A stretch of 44,286 bases of DNA, from positions 1 through 44,286 of the forward strand of contig PLIU01000110.1 in NCBI GenBank assembly GCA_003140095.1, read 5' to 3'. Shown piece by piece: positions 32,512 through 40,973 of this stretch. A program made the translations under genes and the position numbers. A model generated the notes under the pieces. It searched no databases and was not told the DNA's origin. It was given only the letters and a program-made list of their open reading frames with translations. Numbering within the stretch: the first letter of the stretch is position 1; the number at the start of each line of letters is the position of its first letter. The DNA is from Verrucomicrobiales bacterium (GTDB lineage Bacteria; Verrucomicrobiota; Verrucomicrobiia; Limisphaerales; Palsa-1400).

Positions 32512-33273
32512 GTGACGACCACTGATGCCATCAAGCTCTTGGAAAAGTTTCGCGCCGGCAACATAAATCTGGCCGACGCTCTCCGGGCCTTTCAGATTCC
32601 GCCGGTGGCGGATCTGGGCTTCGCGCAGGTGGACATGCACCGGGCCTTGCGCAAGGGATTCGCGGAGGTCATTTACGGCGGCGGCAAAACGGCGGCGCAA
32701 GTGGTGGCGATCGCGCGCCGCATCCGCCAGCGCGAAGAACGCCTTTTGATTACGCGGCTGGACCAGGTGCAAGCGCGGGCCGTAAAGAAGAAGTTCAAAG
32801 ACGCGCGCCACCACCAGGCCGCCCGTTGCGTGACCATCGACCCCAAACCGCTGCCCAAGCGTCCGGGCGCCATCGCGGTGGTATGCGCCGGCACGAGTGA
32901 TTTGCCGGTGGCGGAGGAAGCCGCCATCACCGCGGACATCATGGGCAACCGGGTCGAGCGCATTTATGACGTAGGCGTGGCGGGTCTGCACCGGCTGCTC
33001 AACAAACTGGAGTTGATCCAAAGGGCGCGGGTGGTCATTGTGGTGGCGGGAATGGAAGGAGCTCTGCCGAGCGTCGTGGCCGGCTTGGTCAGCCGTCCGG
33101 TCATTGCCGTGCCGACCAGCGTGGGCTACGGCGCGAACTTTGCCGGATTGACGCCGCTGTTGAGCATGCTCAACTCTTGCAGCAGCGGAGTGACGGTCGT
33201 AAATATTGACAACGGCTTTGGCGCCGGTTACGCCGCTAGCCAAATCAATGAGCTTGGCACGGGCAAACCCTGA
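32512..33273 (+). CDS. larB: Nickel-pincer cofactor biosynthesis protein LarB
   Basis: A 253-residue carboxylase/hydrolase that acts on nicotinic acid adenine dinucleotide in the first step of nickel-pincer nucleotide synthesis (established for the Lactobacillus plantarum lar system). The N-terminal helical part is followed by the AIR-carboxylase-like domain: GAIAVVCAGTSDLPVAEEAA, RIYDVGVAGLHRLL, VVIVVAGMEGALPSVVAGLVSRPVIAVPTSVGYGANFAG and the C-terminal MLNSC...VVNIDNGFGAGYAA, all typical. GTG at 32512 gives the usual N-terminus; a TTG at 32491 is an alternative. larC follows after 15 bases. No larE or larA in the window. Confidence 0.9.
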   Translation: MTTTDAIKLLEKFRAGNINLADALRAFQIPPVADLGFAQVDMHRALRKGFAEVIYGGGKTAAQVVAIARRIRQREERLLITRLDQVQARAVKKKFKDARHHQAARCVTIDPKPLPKRPGAIAVVCAGTSDLPVAEEAAITADIMGNRVERIYDVGVAGLHRLLNKLELIQRARVVIVVAGMEGALPSVVAGLVSRPVIAVPTSVGYGANFAGLTPLLSMLNSCSSGVTVVNIDNGFGAGYAASQINELGTGKP

Positions 33274-33288
33274 ACGCGCTCTTTGAAA

Positions 33289-34602
33289 GTGAAAACACTT
33301 TATCTGGATATTTTCAGCGGGCTGAGCGGCGATATGTTTATCGGCGCTATGCTGGACCTTGGCTTGGGTTTGGATCATCTGGAGCGGGAGTTGGCCAAGT
33401 TGCCCGTGGAGGGATACAACTTGCATGCCTCGCGCGCCAAACGCTTGCAGATCGAGGGGACGAAGTTTGATGTACACTTGGAAGACCACCACACGCACAA
33501 CCACGAACATGGCCACGAACACGAACACAACCACGAACATGGACATGAACATGAACATGAACACGGCCACGAAGAAGGTCATGAACATGGGCACGAAGCT
33601 GAGCATGGTCGTGCTTACGCGGATATCCGGCGGTTGATCGCTGGCAGCGGCCTTTCGGAATGGGTCAAGACCAAAGCAACGGCGGTGTTTCACCGCCTCG
33701 CGGTGGCGGAGGGCAAAATCCACGGGCAGCCCGCCGGGCAGGTTCATTTTCACGAGGTGGGCGCGGTCGATTCCATTGTCGATATTGTGGGCGCGTGCGT
33801 GGCCTTGGAGTTTTTCGGCCAGCCACGCGTGTTGGCGTCCGCCGTGGTCGATGGCACTGGATGGATCGATTGCGCCCACGGGCGGTTTCCGATTCCTGCG
33901 CCGGCGACACTGGAAATTCTGGCCGCGCGCGGAGTGCCGATTTCCCAGTGCGAGGAACCTCACGAATTGATCACCCCCACCGGCGCGGCCTTATTGGCCG
34001 AGTTTGTAGAGGTGTTCGGTCCGATGGAAGGTTTGGCCCCGGAGCGCATCGGCTTCGGCGTCGGCGGGCGCGAGCACAAAACCCGGCCTAACGTGGTGCG
34101 CGCCATCCTGGGCCGGAGCGCCGCCGCCACGGCGCACGACTGGGAAACCGACACGGTGGCGGTGTTGGAAACCAATCTGGATGACGCCAACCCCGAATGG
34201 TTGGGGCATTTCATGGAGCAAGCCATGGCTGCGGGCGCCCTGGATGTCTGCCAGACGCCGGTGCTGATGAAAAAGAACCGACCCGGCGTTCTGCTCACGG
34301 TGCTGTGCGCGACGGCGGAGGCGGACAAATTCAGCGAATGGATCTTGCGGCACACCAGCGCGTTTGGCGTGCGGCGCACCGTGGCCGAACGCCGCAAGTT
34401 GCGCCGGGATTTCCGCTCTGTGCGGACGCCTTACGGCGACGTGTCGGTCAAAATCGGCACGCTTGACGGCCGGGTCGTTCAGAGCGCGCCGGAATATGAG
34501 TCGTGCAAATTGCTGGCCGAAAAGAAGAACGTGCCGTTGAAGACCGTCTATGAAGCCGCGCTGGCGGCGGTGACGTTGGCATCCAGCCCACCGCCTGAAT
34601 GA
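33289..34602 (+). CDS. larC: Nickel insertase LarC, full length with long His-rich insert
   Basis: A 437-residue CTP-dependent nickel insertase completing the nickel-pincer cofactor. The N-terminal TLYLDIFSGLSGDMFIGAMLDLG, the QVHFHEVGAVDSIVDIVGA motif, DGTGWIDCAHGRFPIPAPATLEIL and the C-terminal ETNLDDANPEWLGHFME all match. Residues ~66-106 form an extreme His/Glu tract of alternating HEHGHEH units, encoded by tandem CATGAACA-like hexamers at 33487-33606, probably a nickel reservoir. In L. plantarum LarC is made by frameshifting between larC1 and larC2; here one frame is continuous. GTG at 33289 is preferred to the TTG at 33283. Overlaps the next gene by ATGA. Confidence 0.92.
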   Translation: MKTLYLDIFSGLSGDMFIGAMLDLGLGLDHLERELAKLPVEGYNLHASRAKRLQIEGTKFDVHLEDHHTHNHEHGHEHEHNHEHGHEHEHEHGHEEGHEHGHEAEHGRAYADIRRLIAGSGLSEWVKTKATAVFHRLAVAEGKIHGQPAGQVHFHEVGAVDSIVDIVGACVALEFFGQPRVLASAVVDGTGWIDCAHGRFPIPAPATLEILAARGVPISQCEEPHELITPTGAALLAEFVEVFGPMEGLAPERIGFGVGGREHKTRPNVVRAILGRSAAATAHDWETDTVAVLETNLDDANPEWLGHFMEQAMAAGALDVCQTPVLMKKNRPGVLLTVLCATAEADKFSEWILRHTSAFGVRRTVAERRKLRRDFRSVRTPYGDVSVKIGTLDGRVVQSAPEYESCKLLAEKKNVPLKTVYEAALAAVTLASSPPPE

Positions 34603-35330
34603 GCGAGTCCGACACCAACCTCGTCACACGGGCCGGGCCTTGCCTAGCCGTGGTCATCCCGGTTTTCAATGAGGCGGCCACCATCACCGAGGTCATCAAG
34701 GCCGTCGCCAGCCAACCGTTGGTGCAGGAGGTCATCATCGTTGATGACGCCTCCCGTGACGGCACCTGGGAGGTGTTGCAACGGGTGGCCAAAGTAACGC
34801 CGGCGGCGCGGCTCTTCCAGCACGCGGTCAACCAGGGCAAAGGCGCCGCGTTGCGCACCGGCTTCGCGCAGGTCACCGCTCCGCTGGCCATCGTGCAGGA
34901 CGCGGACCTGGAATACGACCCGGCGGATTACACTGCGCTGTGCAAGCCGATTCTGTCCGGCAAAGCGGATGTGGTCATCGGCTCGCGCTTCCTGGGCGCG
35001 GGCGCGCACCGCGTCCTTTACTATTGGCATTCGGTGGGCAACCGGCTGCTGACCACCCTTTCCAACATGGCCACAAACATCAACCTGAGCGACATGGAAA
35101 CCGGCTATAAAGTCTTCCGGCGCGAGATCATCCAAAAAATTCGGATCGAGGAAAATCGCTTTGGCTTTGAACCGGAGATCGTGGCCAAGGTCAGCCAACT
35201 CAACGTGCGCATTTACGAAGTGCCCATCTCCTACTACGGGCGCACCTACGCCGAAGGCAAAAAAATCGGCTGGCGCGACGGTTTCAGCGCCCTGCGCTGC
35301 ATACTCAAATATAATTTACTGCGGAAGTGA
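34599..35330 (+). CDS. Family 2 glycosyltransferase (polyprenyl-phosphate sugar synthase-like)
   Basis: A 243-residue GT-A transferase: CLAVVIPVFNEAATITEVIKAV, EVIIVDDASRDGTWEVL, NQGKGAALRTGFAQ, the metal-binding VQDADLEYDPADY, and DMETGYKVFRREII. Length and motifs fit dolichol/undecaprenyl-phosphate mannose or glucose synthases. Its start codon overlaps the larC stop (ATGA), so it is co-translated with the nickel-cofactor genes; a functional link is not known to me. It is a different subgroup from the GT2 at 22140. Converges with the dehydrogenase gene, with 11 bases between stops. Confidence 0.88.
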   Translation: MSESDTNLVTRAGPCLAVVIPVFNEAATITEVIKAVASQPLVQEVIIVDDASRDGTWEVLQRVAKVTPAARLFQHAVNQGKGAALRTGFAQVTAPLAIVQDADLEYDPADYTALCKPILSGKADVVIGSRFLGAGAHRVLYYWHSVGNRLLTTLSNMATNINLSDMETGYKVFRREIIQKIRIEENRFGFEPEIVAKVSQLNVRIYEVPISYYGRTYAEGKKIGWRDGFSALRCILKYNLLRK

Positions 35331-35341
35331 CCGGCCCAGCC

Positions 35342-36754
35342 TCAACTCATCTTGCCCATCTTGTATTCGTGGTGGGCGAGGATGCCGGGCATGGGCACGG
35401 GATATTTGCCGTCCGGTCCCGAACGCACCGGCGGCGGCGAATCCATGGTGAAGTTTTCCACGCCAGGGGCGTACACGTCCTCGTGGTTGAGCATCTGGTC
35501 GTAAGTGATTTCTTGTGCCGTATGGGCGGCCATGCGCCCCATGGATGTTACCACGCTGGCCTTCACTCCGCGGGGAACTTCATTATAAGCTTTGTCGTCG
35601 CGGATGGCGGCCACCAAGTCATTCCATTCGTTCTGATACGGATTCTGCTCGTCCTCGTTGACTTGGGAGGTCCAGATCACGTTATCCCGCCGCGGGTTCT
35701 GGCCCTTGTGAGTGCTGGAGGGCATCCCGCAGTCGCCGCCATTGGAGACAACGGCCATGCCCTTGGAGCCTTGGGCGTGACTGTAGTACATTTCCGCGGC
35801 ACCGACCATGCAGCGTCCGTCCATGTACATTTTAGTTCCGTCCTCAAACGTATATTCCACGGCGTAGGAATCAAAATTCTGATCCACCCAGACCGCGCCT
35901 TCCTGGCTTTGCCGGTAATGGCGTCCGCCCAGGGCTTGGGCCTTGACAGGCCACGCATTTTTCATCATGCAAAGATGATCGATGTGGTGGATGTAAAAGT
36001 CACTGAAGCAGCCGCCGCTGGCCCAAATGAAACTGTGAAAGCGCGAAATCTGCCAGAGAAGCTCACTGGGGTTGCCGGGCCATTTTTGCGAAAAGGCCGA
36101 CGCCAGCGGTCCCGCCATGCGATAACCCCGCATCAGAATGATGTCGCCGATTTCCCCGTCCTGGATGCGTTGGCTCAGTTGCTGAAGCGCCCGGCTGTGG
36201 CGGGACATCAAGCCCACGCCTACTTTGAGGTTCTTGGCCGTGGCCTCATCAGCGAGCTTGAGCAACTTGCGGGCACTGGATCCATCCGCCGCCAACGGCT
36301 TTTCCATGAATACGTTCAGCCCTTTCTGAATCGCATAAGTAAAATGAACCCATCGAAAGGCCAGCGGTGTGGTAAAAATCGCGACGTCACCCGGTTTCAA
36401 GCAATCCATCGCATGCTGGTAAGCATCGAAGCCGATGAATTTGCGTTCCGGCGTCACATCCATGCGGGAGCCGCATTCGTGGTCGCCACTCAAAGCTTCG
36501 TAGCTGCCGTCGAGCCGATTGTCGAAAACATCCGCCATGGCCACCAGCTTAACCGGGCCGCGCTTGACCATCATGGCGTCTTTGGCCGCGCCGGTGCCAC
36601 GCCCGCCGCAGCCGATCAAGGCCACCTGAAGTGTATCGTCGCCCGCGGCGTGGACGTAAGGAATGGCTATCCCCGCCAAGGCGGAGGCAGCGGCCACACG
36701 GCCAGTCGTTTTGATAAACTCGCGGCGGGAGGAGACATTTGTTGAGTCATTCAT
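35342..36754 (-). CDS. Tat-exported Gfo/Idh/MocA-family oxidoreductase
   Basis: A 470-residue NAD(P)-dependent sugar/cyclitol dehydrogenase-like protein. The N-terminus SSRREFIKTTGRVAAASALAGIAIP is a twin-arginine signal, so it is exported folded with its cofactor. The Rossmann motif is VALIGCGGRGTGAA, and the family EKP motif is VFMEKPLAAD. The C-terminal sheet domain contains WASGGCFSDFYIHHIDHLCMM. Secreted members of this family are numerous in Planctomycetes and Verrucomicrobia. ATG at 36754 precedes the Tat motif; an upstream in-frame ATG at 36790 would add 12 residues. Substrate not predictable. Confidence 0.9.
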   Translation of the reverse strand: MNDSTNVSSRREFIKTTGRVAAASALAGIAIPYVHAAGDDTLQVALIGCGGRGTGAAKDAMMVKRGPVKLVAMADVFDNRLDGSYEALSGDHECGSRMDVTPERKFIGFDAYQHAMDCLKPGDVAIFTTPLAFRWVHFTYAIQKGLNVFMEKPLAADGSSARKLLKLADEATAKNLKVGVGLMSRHSRALQQLSQRIQDGEIGDIILMRGYRMAGPLASAFSQKWPGNPSELLWQISRFHSFIWASGGCFSDFYIHHIDHLCMMKNAWPVKAQALGGRHYRQSQEGAVWVDQNFDSYAVEYTFEDGTKMYMDGRCMVGAAEMYYSHAQGSKGMAVVSNGGDCGMPSSTHKGQNPRRDNVIWTSQVNEDEQNPYQNEWNDLVAAIRDDKAYNEVPRGVKASVVTSMGRMAAHTAQEITYDQMLNHEDVYAPGVENFTMDSPPPVRSGPDGKYPVPMPGILAHHEYKMGKMS

Positions 36755-36821
36755 AATTGATTCGAAATTTGGACGCACAGGGCTTTTCATAGCTTCAATA
36801 AATCGCGGTTTTCAAGCAAAC

Positions 36822-37952
36822 TCAAGCCTTTTTTGAAGAGCGTGCCGGGATGCCAGCCAGACGGGACAATTCCCGATGAATCCGCGAAACGCGTTCCACT
36901 TGGCCTTTAGCTGGAAACCTTTCGTAAAACCCTTCATTGCGGAATTGACGCGCCTGTTCGGTCCAGGGAGTAAGCCGTTGCCGCCAGCGCTCCACGCGGC
37001 CTTCCTCCGGCTCCGTATCCGCCGCGGCCAGGTCCGCGCAGACCCGGAACATGGCCTTGAGCGCGACCGGTTTTGTGACCATGAAAGCTGGATCGCCCCA
37101 GGCGCCGCCCCAAACATCCGACGCAGCTTTGAGGAAATCCCGCGCCACGGCGTAGTACTGGGCCGCCAGCCGTTTGTCCGGGCTTTCCTTTTCGATTTGG
37201 TTCCAGGCCAGCCGGGTCCAGCGGTGGATTTCATTGAAAAGCTCCGCTTGCAGAATCCACTTCTCCTTTTTGCTCCGGCCGCCCAGGCGGTTGATGCGGT
37301 AGCGCAACGGGCTGTCGGATTCGCTATACAGCATCTCGGCGATGTTCGCGGCGAAGCGCCGGTCCGGCTCGGCCCAGGAAACCCGCTCGTACAGATCGAT
37401 GAGGTGGCTCTTGTTGATCCGGGTGGGCGTGGAGTTGATGATGACGAACATCTCCGTGGCGAAGTCCTCGCTCCGGCCGTCAAAAATGACGCACGGCACC
37501 GAGATATGGCTTGCATCCTCGGGATGCGTGTTCATGAAAAACTGCAGCGCCGCCAGCCGATGCTGGCCGTCAATGATCAGAAACTTCTCGCCCGGCTCCT
37601 GCAGTTTTCCGACGCCCGATCCATCCGCCCAGGCCTCGAAATGCAGCGTCTGCGCCGTGAAGAGCAGCACCGTGCCCGGGATCGGCGGCTGGGAAATGGC
37701 CGTTTCGTAGAAATTGCGAATGGAGCGGACTTTCGTGCGTGACAATTCCCGCTGGAAGGCCTTGTCGTTCTTTTCGATTTTGGCGATGAAGAGTGCAACG
37801 TCATCCTGTTCCTCGACCGGATCGGGCTGAATTTGCTCCCCCTGCTCGTCATAGAAGCGGCTGATAAAGCGCACGCTTTGGAGCAGTTTTTCCGAGGGAT
37901 AAGAGGCGAAATAAAACAAAGCATCTTTTTGGCGAATTTGTGTGGCGATCAT
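36822..37952 (-). CDS. Orphan DGQHR-domain protein (DndB-like)
   Basis: A 376-residue protein with the hallmark LIIDGQHRLAALQFF (D128-G-Q-H-R132) and the following region EMFVIINSTPTRINKSHLIDLYE. The DGQHR fold is related to ParB-type domains and is found in DndB, the regulator of DNA phosphorothioation, in DpdB of the 7-deazaguanine system, and in orphan proteins. No dndACDE, dpd or nuclease gene is adjacent, so it is an orphan or the rest lies elsewhere. It lies 67 bases upstream of the exported dehydrogenase on the same strand; a link is unlikely. A Uma2 pseudogene and TA remnants follow on the other side, which fits accessory DNA. Confidence 0.8.
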   Translation of the reverse strand: MIATQIRQKDALFYFASYPSEKLLQSVRFISRFYDEQGEQIQPDPVEEQDDVALFIAKIEKNDKAFQRELSRTKVRSIRNFYETAISQPPIPGTVLLFTAQTLHFEAWADGSGVGKLQEPGEKFLIIDGQHRLAALQFFMNTHPEDASHISVPCVIFDGRSEDFATEMFVIINSTPTRINKSHLIDLYERVSWAEPDRRFAANIAEMLYSESDSPLRYRINRLGGRSKKEKWILQAELFNEIHRWTRLAWNQIEKESPDKRLAAQYYAVARDFLKAASDVWGGAWGDPAFMVTKPVALKAMFRVCADLAAADTEPEEGRVERWRQRLTPWTEQARQFRNEGFYERFPAKGQVERVSRIHRELSRLAGIPARSSKKA

Positions 37953-38118
37953 AAGATTCCAATTCGTTCCGTTCTCACGCGCCCGCAGCGCGCATGGAAA
38001 CTAAAGGATTCAGGCTTGAAATTGCAAGCGCCAATCGCGGGCTTTTTTTCAAAATAATAGCTTTGCCGCCGGCTTTTCCGCCCTTGCGGACAGCTCTCGC
38101 GCGACTATAATGTGCTCC

Positions 38119-38695
38119 ATGATGAACGCGGTTGAGTCTCCTCCGGTCCCCTTCGGCGGGGCGCAACTCCGGCCCCTGCCCGTGGCCGCGTAACACGCTT
38201 TGGGTGGGGCGGATCTGATTCCCAAAAACACCGAGCTTCTCTACGGCCTCGTTTACACAAAAATGTCCAAGTCACCATTTCATTAGCTTTCCGGTCGTGC
38301 GATTGCTGCGACTGCTCCGTTCCGTGACGCCGCCAACCCACTTGGTCCGCTCCAAACAACCCATCAGTTGCCAGGAATCTGAACCAGAGCCGGATATTTC
38401 CGTCGTGCATGGCGCGGAGACCGATTTTATCACCGACCATCCCCACACGGCCGAATTGGTCATCGAGGTCTGCGTGAGCAGCCATGAATACGACCGCTGG
38501 AAATTGCGGGCCTACGCCACCGCAGGCGTGAAGGAATGCTGGCTCGTCCTCGGACCGGAGAAGAAGATCGAAGTATATCGCCAGCCAATGAACGGCCAAT
38601 TCACCGAACACTCCCTCCACGGCCCGGGCGGCACGCTCATCAGTTCCGCGTTGCCGGAATTCGCGCTGCCCCTGGAAACTTTCTTCGCCAAATAA
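38119..38695 (+). pseudogene. Uma2/DUF820 restriction-fold protein, degraded
   Basis: The family is a PD-(D/E)XK-like fold common in TA-rich and cyanobacterial genomes. The N-terminal frame reads MMNAVESPPVPFGG...ALGGADLIPKNTELLYGLVYTKMSKSP but has TAA at ~38191 and TAG after FH. A shift then leads to RLLRLLRSVTPP, and the frame to 38695 is intact with the core SEPEPDISVV, ELVIEVCVSSHEYDR-KLRAYATAGVKECWLV (the D, E and K of the fold). Three lesions in the first third make it a pseudogene. A GTG- or ATG-started C-terminal product from 38297 is possible but would lack the first strands. Confidence 0.75.
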
Positions 38696-38840
38696 TATGG
38701 CATCGGTGTTGGTGACCCAAATGGGGTTTAGTGCAGGCTGAACTGGACGCTGCCTCTGTGACGCCTCCCAAAATCATCTTCCATTCTTCCATTCGTAAGC
38801 CTTGCTTGCCAAGCTCGCACGGGCATGGTTAATTCCAGCC

Positions 38841-39062
38841 ATGACCGCACAAGCCGTCATTAAGCAATTCAAGGCCTTGCCTGCTAAAGAGCGCGCCCGG
38901 TTCGCCAAATTCGTCATGGAGTCGGACGATTCTTGGATTCCTGAATCCTTCAAGCGCGGGATGGCGGACGCGCAAGCCGGTCGCTTTGCCGACATGAACC
39001 CCGTTCTGGCCGATGCCCCGCCACCCTCACGCCGGCCGAGTCACGGGGTTGTGAAGAAATAA
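38841..39062 (+). CDS. Antitoxin-like small protein
   Basis: A 73-residue protein: an N-terminal helical segment AQAVIKQFKALPAKERARFAKFVME, then DDSWIPESFKRGMADAQAGRFADMNPVL and a Pro-rich tail. The size, the charged helix and the immediate position before a RelE/ParE-type toxin ORF (57 bases) support an antitoxin. I recognise the SWIPESFKxGMAD pattern from small verrucomicrobial proteins but cannot name a family. With the toxin broken, it may persist as an orphan antitoxin. Confidence 0.5.
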   Translation: MTAQAVIKQFKALPAKERARFAKFVMESDDSWIPESFKRGMADAQAGRFADMNPVLADAPPPSRRPSHGVVKK

Positions 39063-39119
39063 TTGCATTTGTTTTCAAAATGGGCTTGACGGGAATGGCG
39101 GAAAATGAAATGGGGGGAA

Positions 39120-39472
39120 ATGAATGAACTATCGCTTCAAGCCACGGAGAACTTTTGGGAAAACTTTTACGACCTTACTCCCAGCCAAAAGGAATCTACA
39201 CGCCGCGCTTGGAAAATTTTTAAGCAAAACCCATTTGACCCGCGCCTCCGGCCGCACAAGATTAACCGCCTTTCCGTACGCCGTGGCCGAACGATTTATG
39301 CCGTTGACTTGAGGACGATTTGCGTGTCGTGTTTTATATCGAACGTAATTGCGTCGTGACCGTGGACCTTGGCACAGACGATCATCTACAAAGACTGAGT
39401 TCAGCGTCGCACTCAAACCTTGCCCTTCTGGCGCCAAACGCTAATGCCGAAATGTCGAAAATACGCGAATAA
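39120..39472 (+). pseudogene. RelE/ParE-type toxin, frameshifted
   Basis: The frame from 39120 (after GGGGGGAA) encodes TENFWENFYDLTPSQKESTRRAWKIFKQNPFDPRLRPHKINRLSVRRGRTIYAVDL, the usual first two-thirds of a small mRNA-cleaving toxin. Near 39314 (GACTTGAGGACG) one base seems lost; the next frame gives DDLRVVFYIERNCVVTVDLGTDDHLQRLS and ends at 39472. The fused product would be a normal ~115-residue toxin. As it stands, the toxin is truncated after 80 residues. Confidence 0.6.
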
Positions 39473-39491
39473 ACCAAACCCGACAAAGCCC

Positions 39492-39520
39492 TTGACTAAT
39501 CCTCGTTCATAATGTAATTT
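39492..39520 (+). promoter_or_regulatory. Predicted promoter of the GbsR-type regulator
   Basis: TTGACT at 39492-39497 and TAATTT at 39515-39520 with an ideal 17-base spacer. The regulator begins at 39546. The operator-like element at 39519-39534 overlaps the end of the -10, so binding should repress this promoter. Confidence 0.65.
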
Positions 39521-39534
39521 CAGAAGTGACAGAA
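39519..39534 (+). promoter_or_regulatory. Putative operator 1 of the GbsR-type regulator
   Basis: TTCAGAAGTGACAGAA shares both outer bases and the ACAGAA half-site with the perfect palindrome at 40131. Overlap with the -10 box suggests autorepression. Confidence 0.45.
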
Positions 39535-39545
39535 ATGATTGAAAT

Positions 39546-40076
39546 ATGTGCCCGCTCACTCCAGTCCAGCAAAAGTTCATCCTCCATTGGGGCGAAATGG
39601 GCGCCCGTTGGGGCATCAATCGCACCGTCGCCCAGATTCATGCCCTTCTTTACCTCGCCCCCGCCCCGCTTCACGCCGAGGCCATCGCCGACACCCTCAG
39701 TGTCGCCCGTTCCAACGTCAGCACCAGCCTCAAGGAGTTGCAGGGCTGGCGCATCGTCAAAATGGTCCACGTCATGGGCGACAAGCGCGATCACTTTGAA
39801 TCGATGAAGGATGTCTGGGAAATGTTCCGCGTCGTGCTGGACGAACGCAAACGCCGCGAGATCGATCCAACTCTGGCCCTGCTGGAGGATTGCATCCAGG
39901 AGGCCGACAAAGACAAGGGCGCCGACAAATACACCGTCGAACGCCTGCGCGCCTTGCAGGATTTTTTCCGCAAGACCACCGCTTGGTACACCCAGATCAG
40001 CAAACTGCCGTCCGGCGCCTTATCCAGGTTCATCGGCGCCGGGGACAAGCTGCTCAAAGCCCTGGGCATCGGCTGA
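39546..40076 (+). CDS. GbsR/MarR-family transcriptional regulator
   Basis: A 176-residue winged-helix regulator. The start FILHWGEMGARWGINRTVAQIHALLYLAPAPLHAEAIADTLSVARSNVSTSLKELQGWRIVKMVHVMGDKRDHFE is the GbsR-type HTH and wing; the C-terminal half is helical (dimerisation). GbsR of Bacillus controls choline/glycine betaine genes, but this subfamily is broad. It is followed after 82 bases by a three-gene run, and two similar operator-like elements lie before it and before that run, so it probably represses both. Effector unknown; a lipid or membrane signal would fit the neighbours (inference). Confidence 0.82.
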   Translation: MCPLTPVQQKFILHWGEMGARWGINRTVAQIHALLYLAPAPLHAEAIADTLSVARSNVSTSLKELQGWRIVKMVHVMGDKRDHFESMKDVWEMFRVVLDERKRREIDPTLALLEDCIQEADKDKGADKYTVERLRALQDFFRKTTAWYTQISKLPSGALSRFIGAGDKLLKALGIG

Positions 40077-40130
40077 TCGAATAATGAAACGATTAATTAA
40101 TTAAATGATCAAAAATTTTTGAGGATTTAA

Positions 40131-40146
40131 TTCTGTGATTACAGAA
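40131..40146 (+). promoter_or_regulatory. Putative operator 2 before the acyltransferase
   Basis: TTCTGT-GATT-ACAGAA is a perfect palindrome with 6-base arms. It lies 13 bases upstream of the ATG at 40159 and matches operator 1 in its right half. Occupation would block the acyltransferase operon's promoter or leader. Confidence 0.55.
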
Positions 40147-40158
40147 ATAACAGACAAC

Positions 40159-40962
40159 ATGAAAATGGCCGCTTGGCTCCAAATGTGGGCGCTGGCCGGC
40201 CTCCTTTTTCTGTGCGCCAAATGGTTGACCCTTCGTCCGCCCTGCTCGACCGCCGCCAAGCCCCCGTTTGGCCGCCTGGCGGGTTACGTCTTTCTCTGGC
40301 CCGGTTTGGATGCGGCGGCCTTCTTCAGGCCCGCGCGCGCCCCGCGGCCGCGGGCCAGGGAATGGATTTCGGCCACGGCCAAAACGGCCTTCGGCGCAGG
40401 CTTGATCTGGTTGGGAGCGCGTTTGGCCTGGTCCGCCCATTTAGCGTCCGCCGCCTGGATTGCGATGGCCGGTTTGGTCTTTCTGTTTCATTTCGGCGCG
40501 TTCCATTTGGTCTCGCTCTGCTGGCGGGCGGCGGGAGTAAACGCCGCGCCGATCATGCGCTCGCCCATCACCGCCACCTCGCTGGGCCGGTTCTGGGGCG
40601 GACGTTGGAACCGGGCCTTCAGCGATTTGATGCAACCGCACTTTTTTCTGCCTTGGGCTAGGCGATTCGGCGCGCGAGACGCCATGCTGGGAGTTTTTCT
40701 GGTTTCGGGCTTGTTGCACGAACTGGTGATTTCCCTGCCCGCGCGTGGCGGATACGGATGGCCGACCGCCTATTTTGCAATTCAAGCCGCGGGTTTCTGT
40801 CTGGAACGAGGGCCTTTGGCCAAGCGCCTCGGTTTGGGGCGCGGATTTCGCGGCTGGCTTTTCACATTGCTCATAGCCGCCGGACCGTTGCCCTGGCTGT
40901 TCCATCCCGTCTTCATCCGCCATGTCATTTTGCCGATGCTTCGAGCCATCGGCGCAACCTGA
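40159..40962 (+). CDS. MBOAT-type membrane acyltransferase (wax synthase-like)
   Basis: A 267-residue polytopic protein with about eight hydrophobic segments. The wax-synthase-type MBOAT signatures are present: SLGRFWGGRWNRAFSDLMQPHFF and, later, GLLHELVISLPARGGYG, whose histidine is the presumed catalytic one. Members transfer acyl groups to alcohols or lipids in the membrane. ATG at 40159 is preferred to the GTG at 40135, which lies inside the operator. First gene of a run with a membrane protein (11 bases later) and an epimerase. Acyl acceptor unknown; a sterol-, quinone- or wax-like lipid is possible. Confidence 0.75.
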   Translation: MKMAAWLQMWALAGLLFLCAKWLTLRPPCSTAAKPPFGRLAGYVFLWPGLDAAAFFRPARAPRPRAREWISATAKTAFGAGLIWLGARLAWSAHLASAAWIAMAGLVFLFHFGAFHLVSLCWRAAGVNAAPIMRSPITATSLGRFWGGRWNRAFSDLMQPHFFLPWARRFGARDAMLGVFLVSGLLHELVISLPARGGYGWPTAYFAIQAAGFCLERGPLAKRLGLGRGFRGWLFTLLIAAGPLPWLFHPVFIRHVILPMLRAIGAT

Positions 40963-40973
40963 AAGGAAAAACT

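Noticed and set aside
32443-33963. 506-codon minus-strand frame opposite larB/larC
   Set aside because: Its FVAVFMFMFMSMFVVVFVFVAMF-like part is the antisense of the His-rich repeat; larB and larC are unambiguous.
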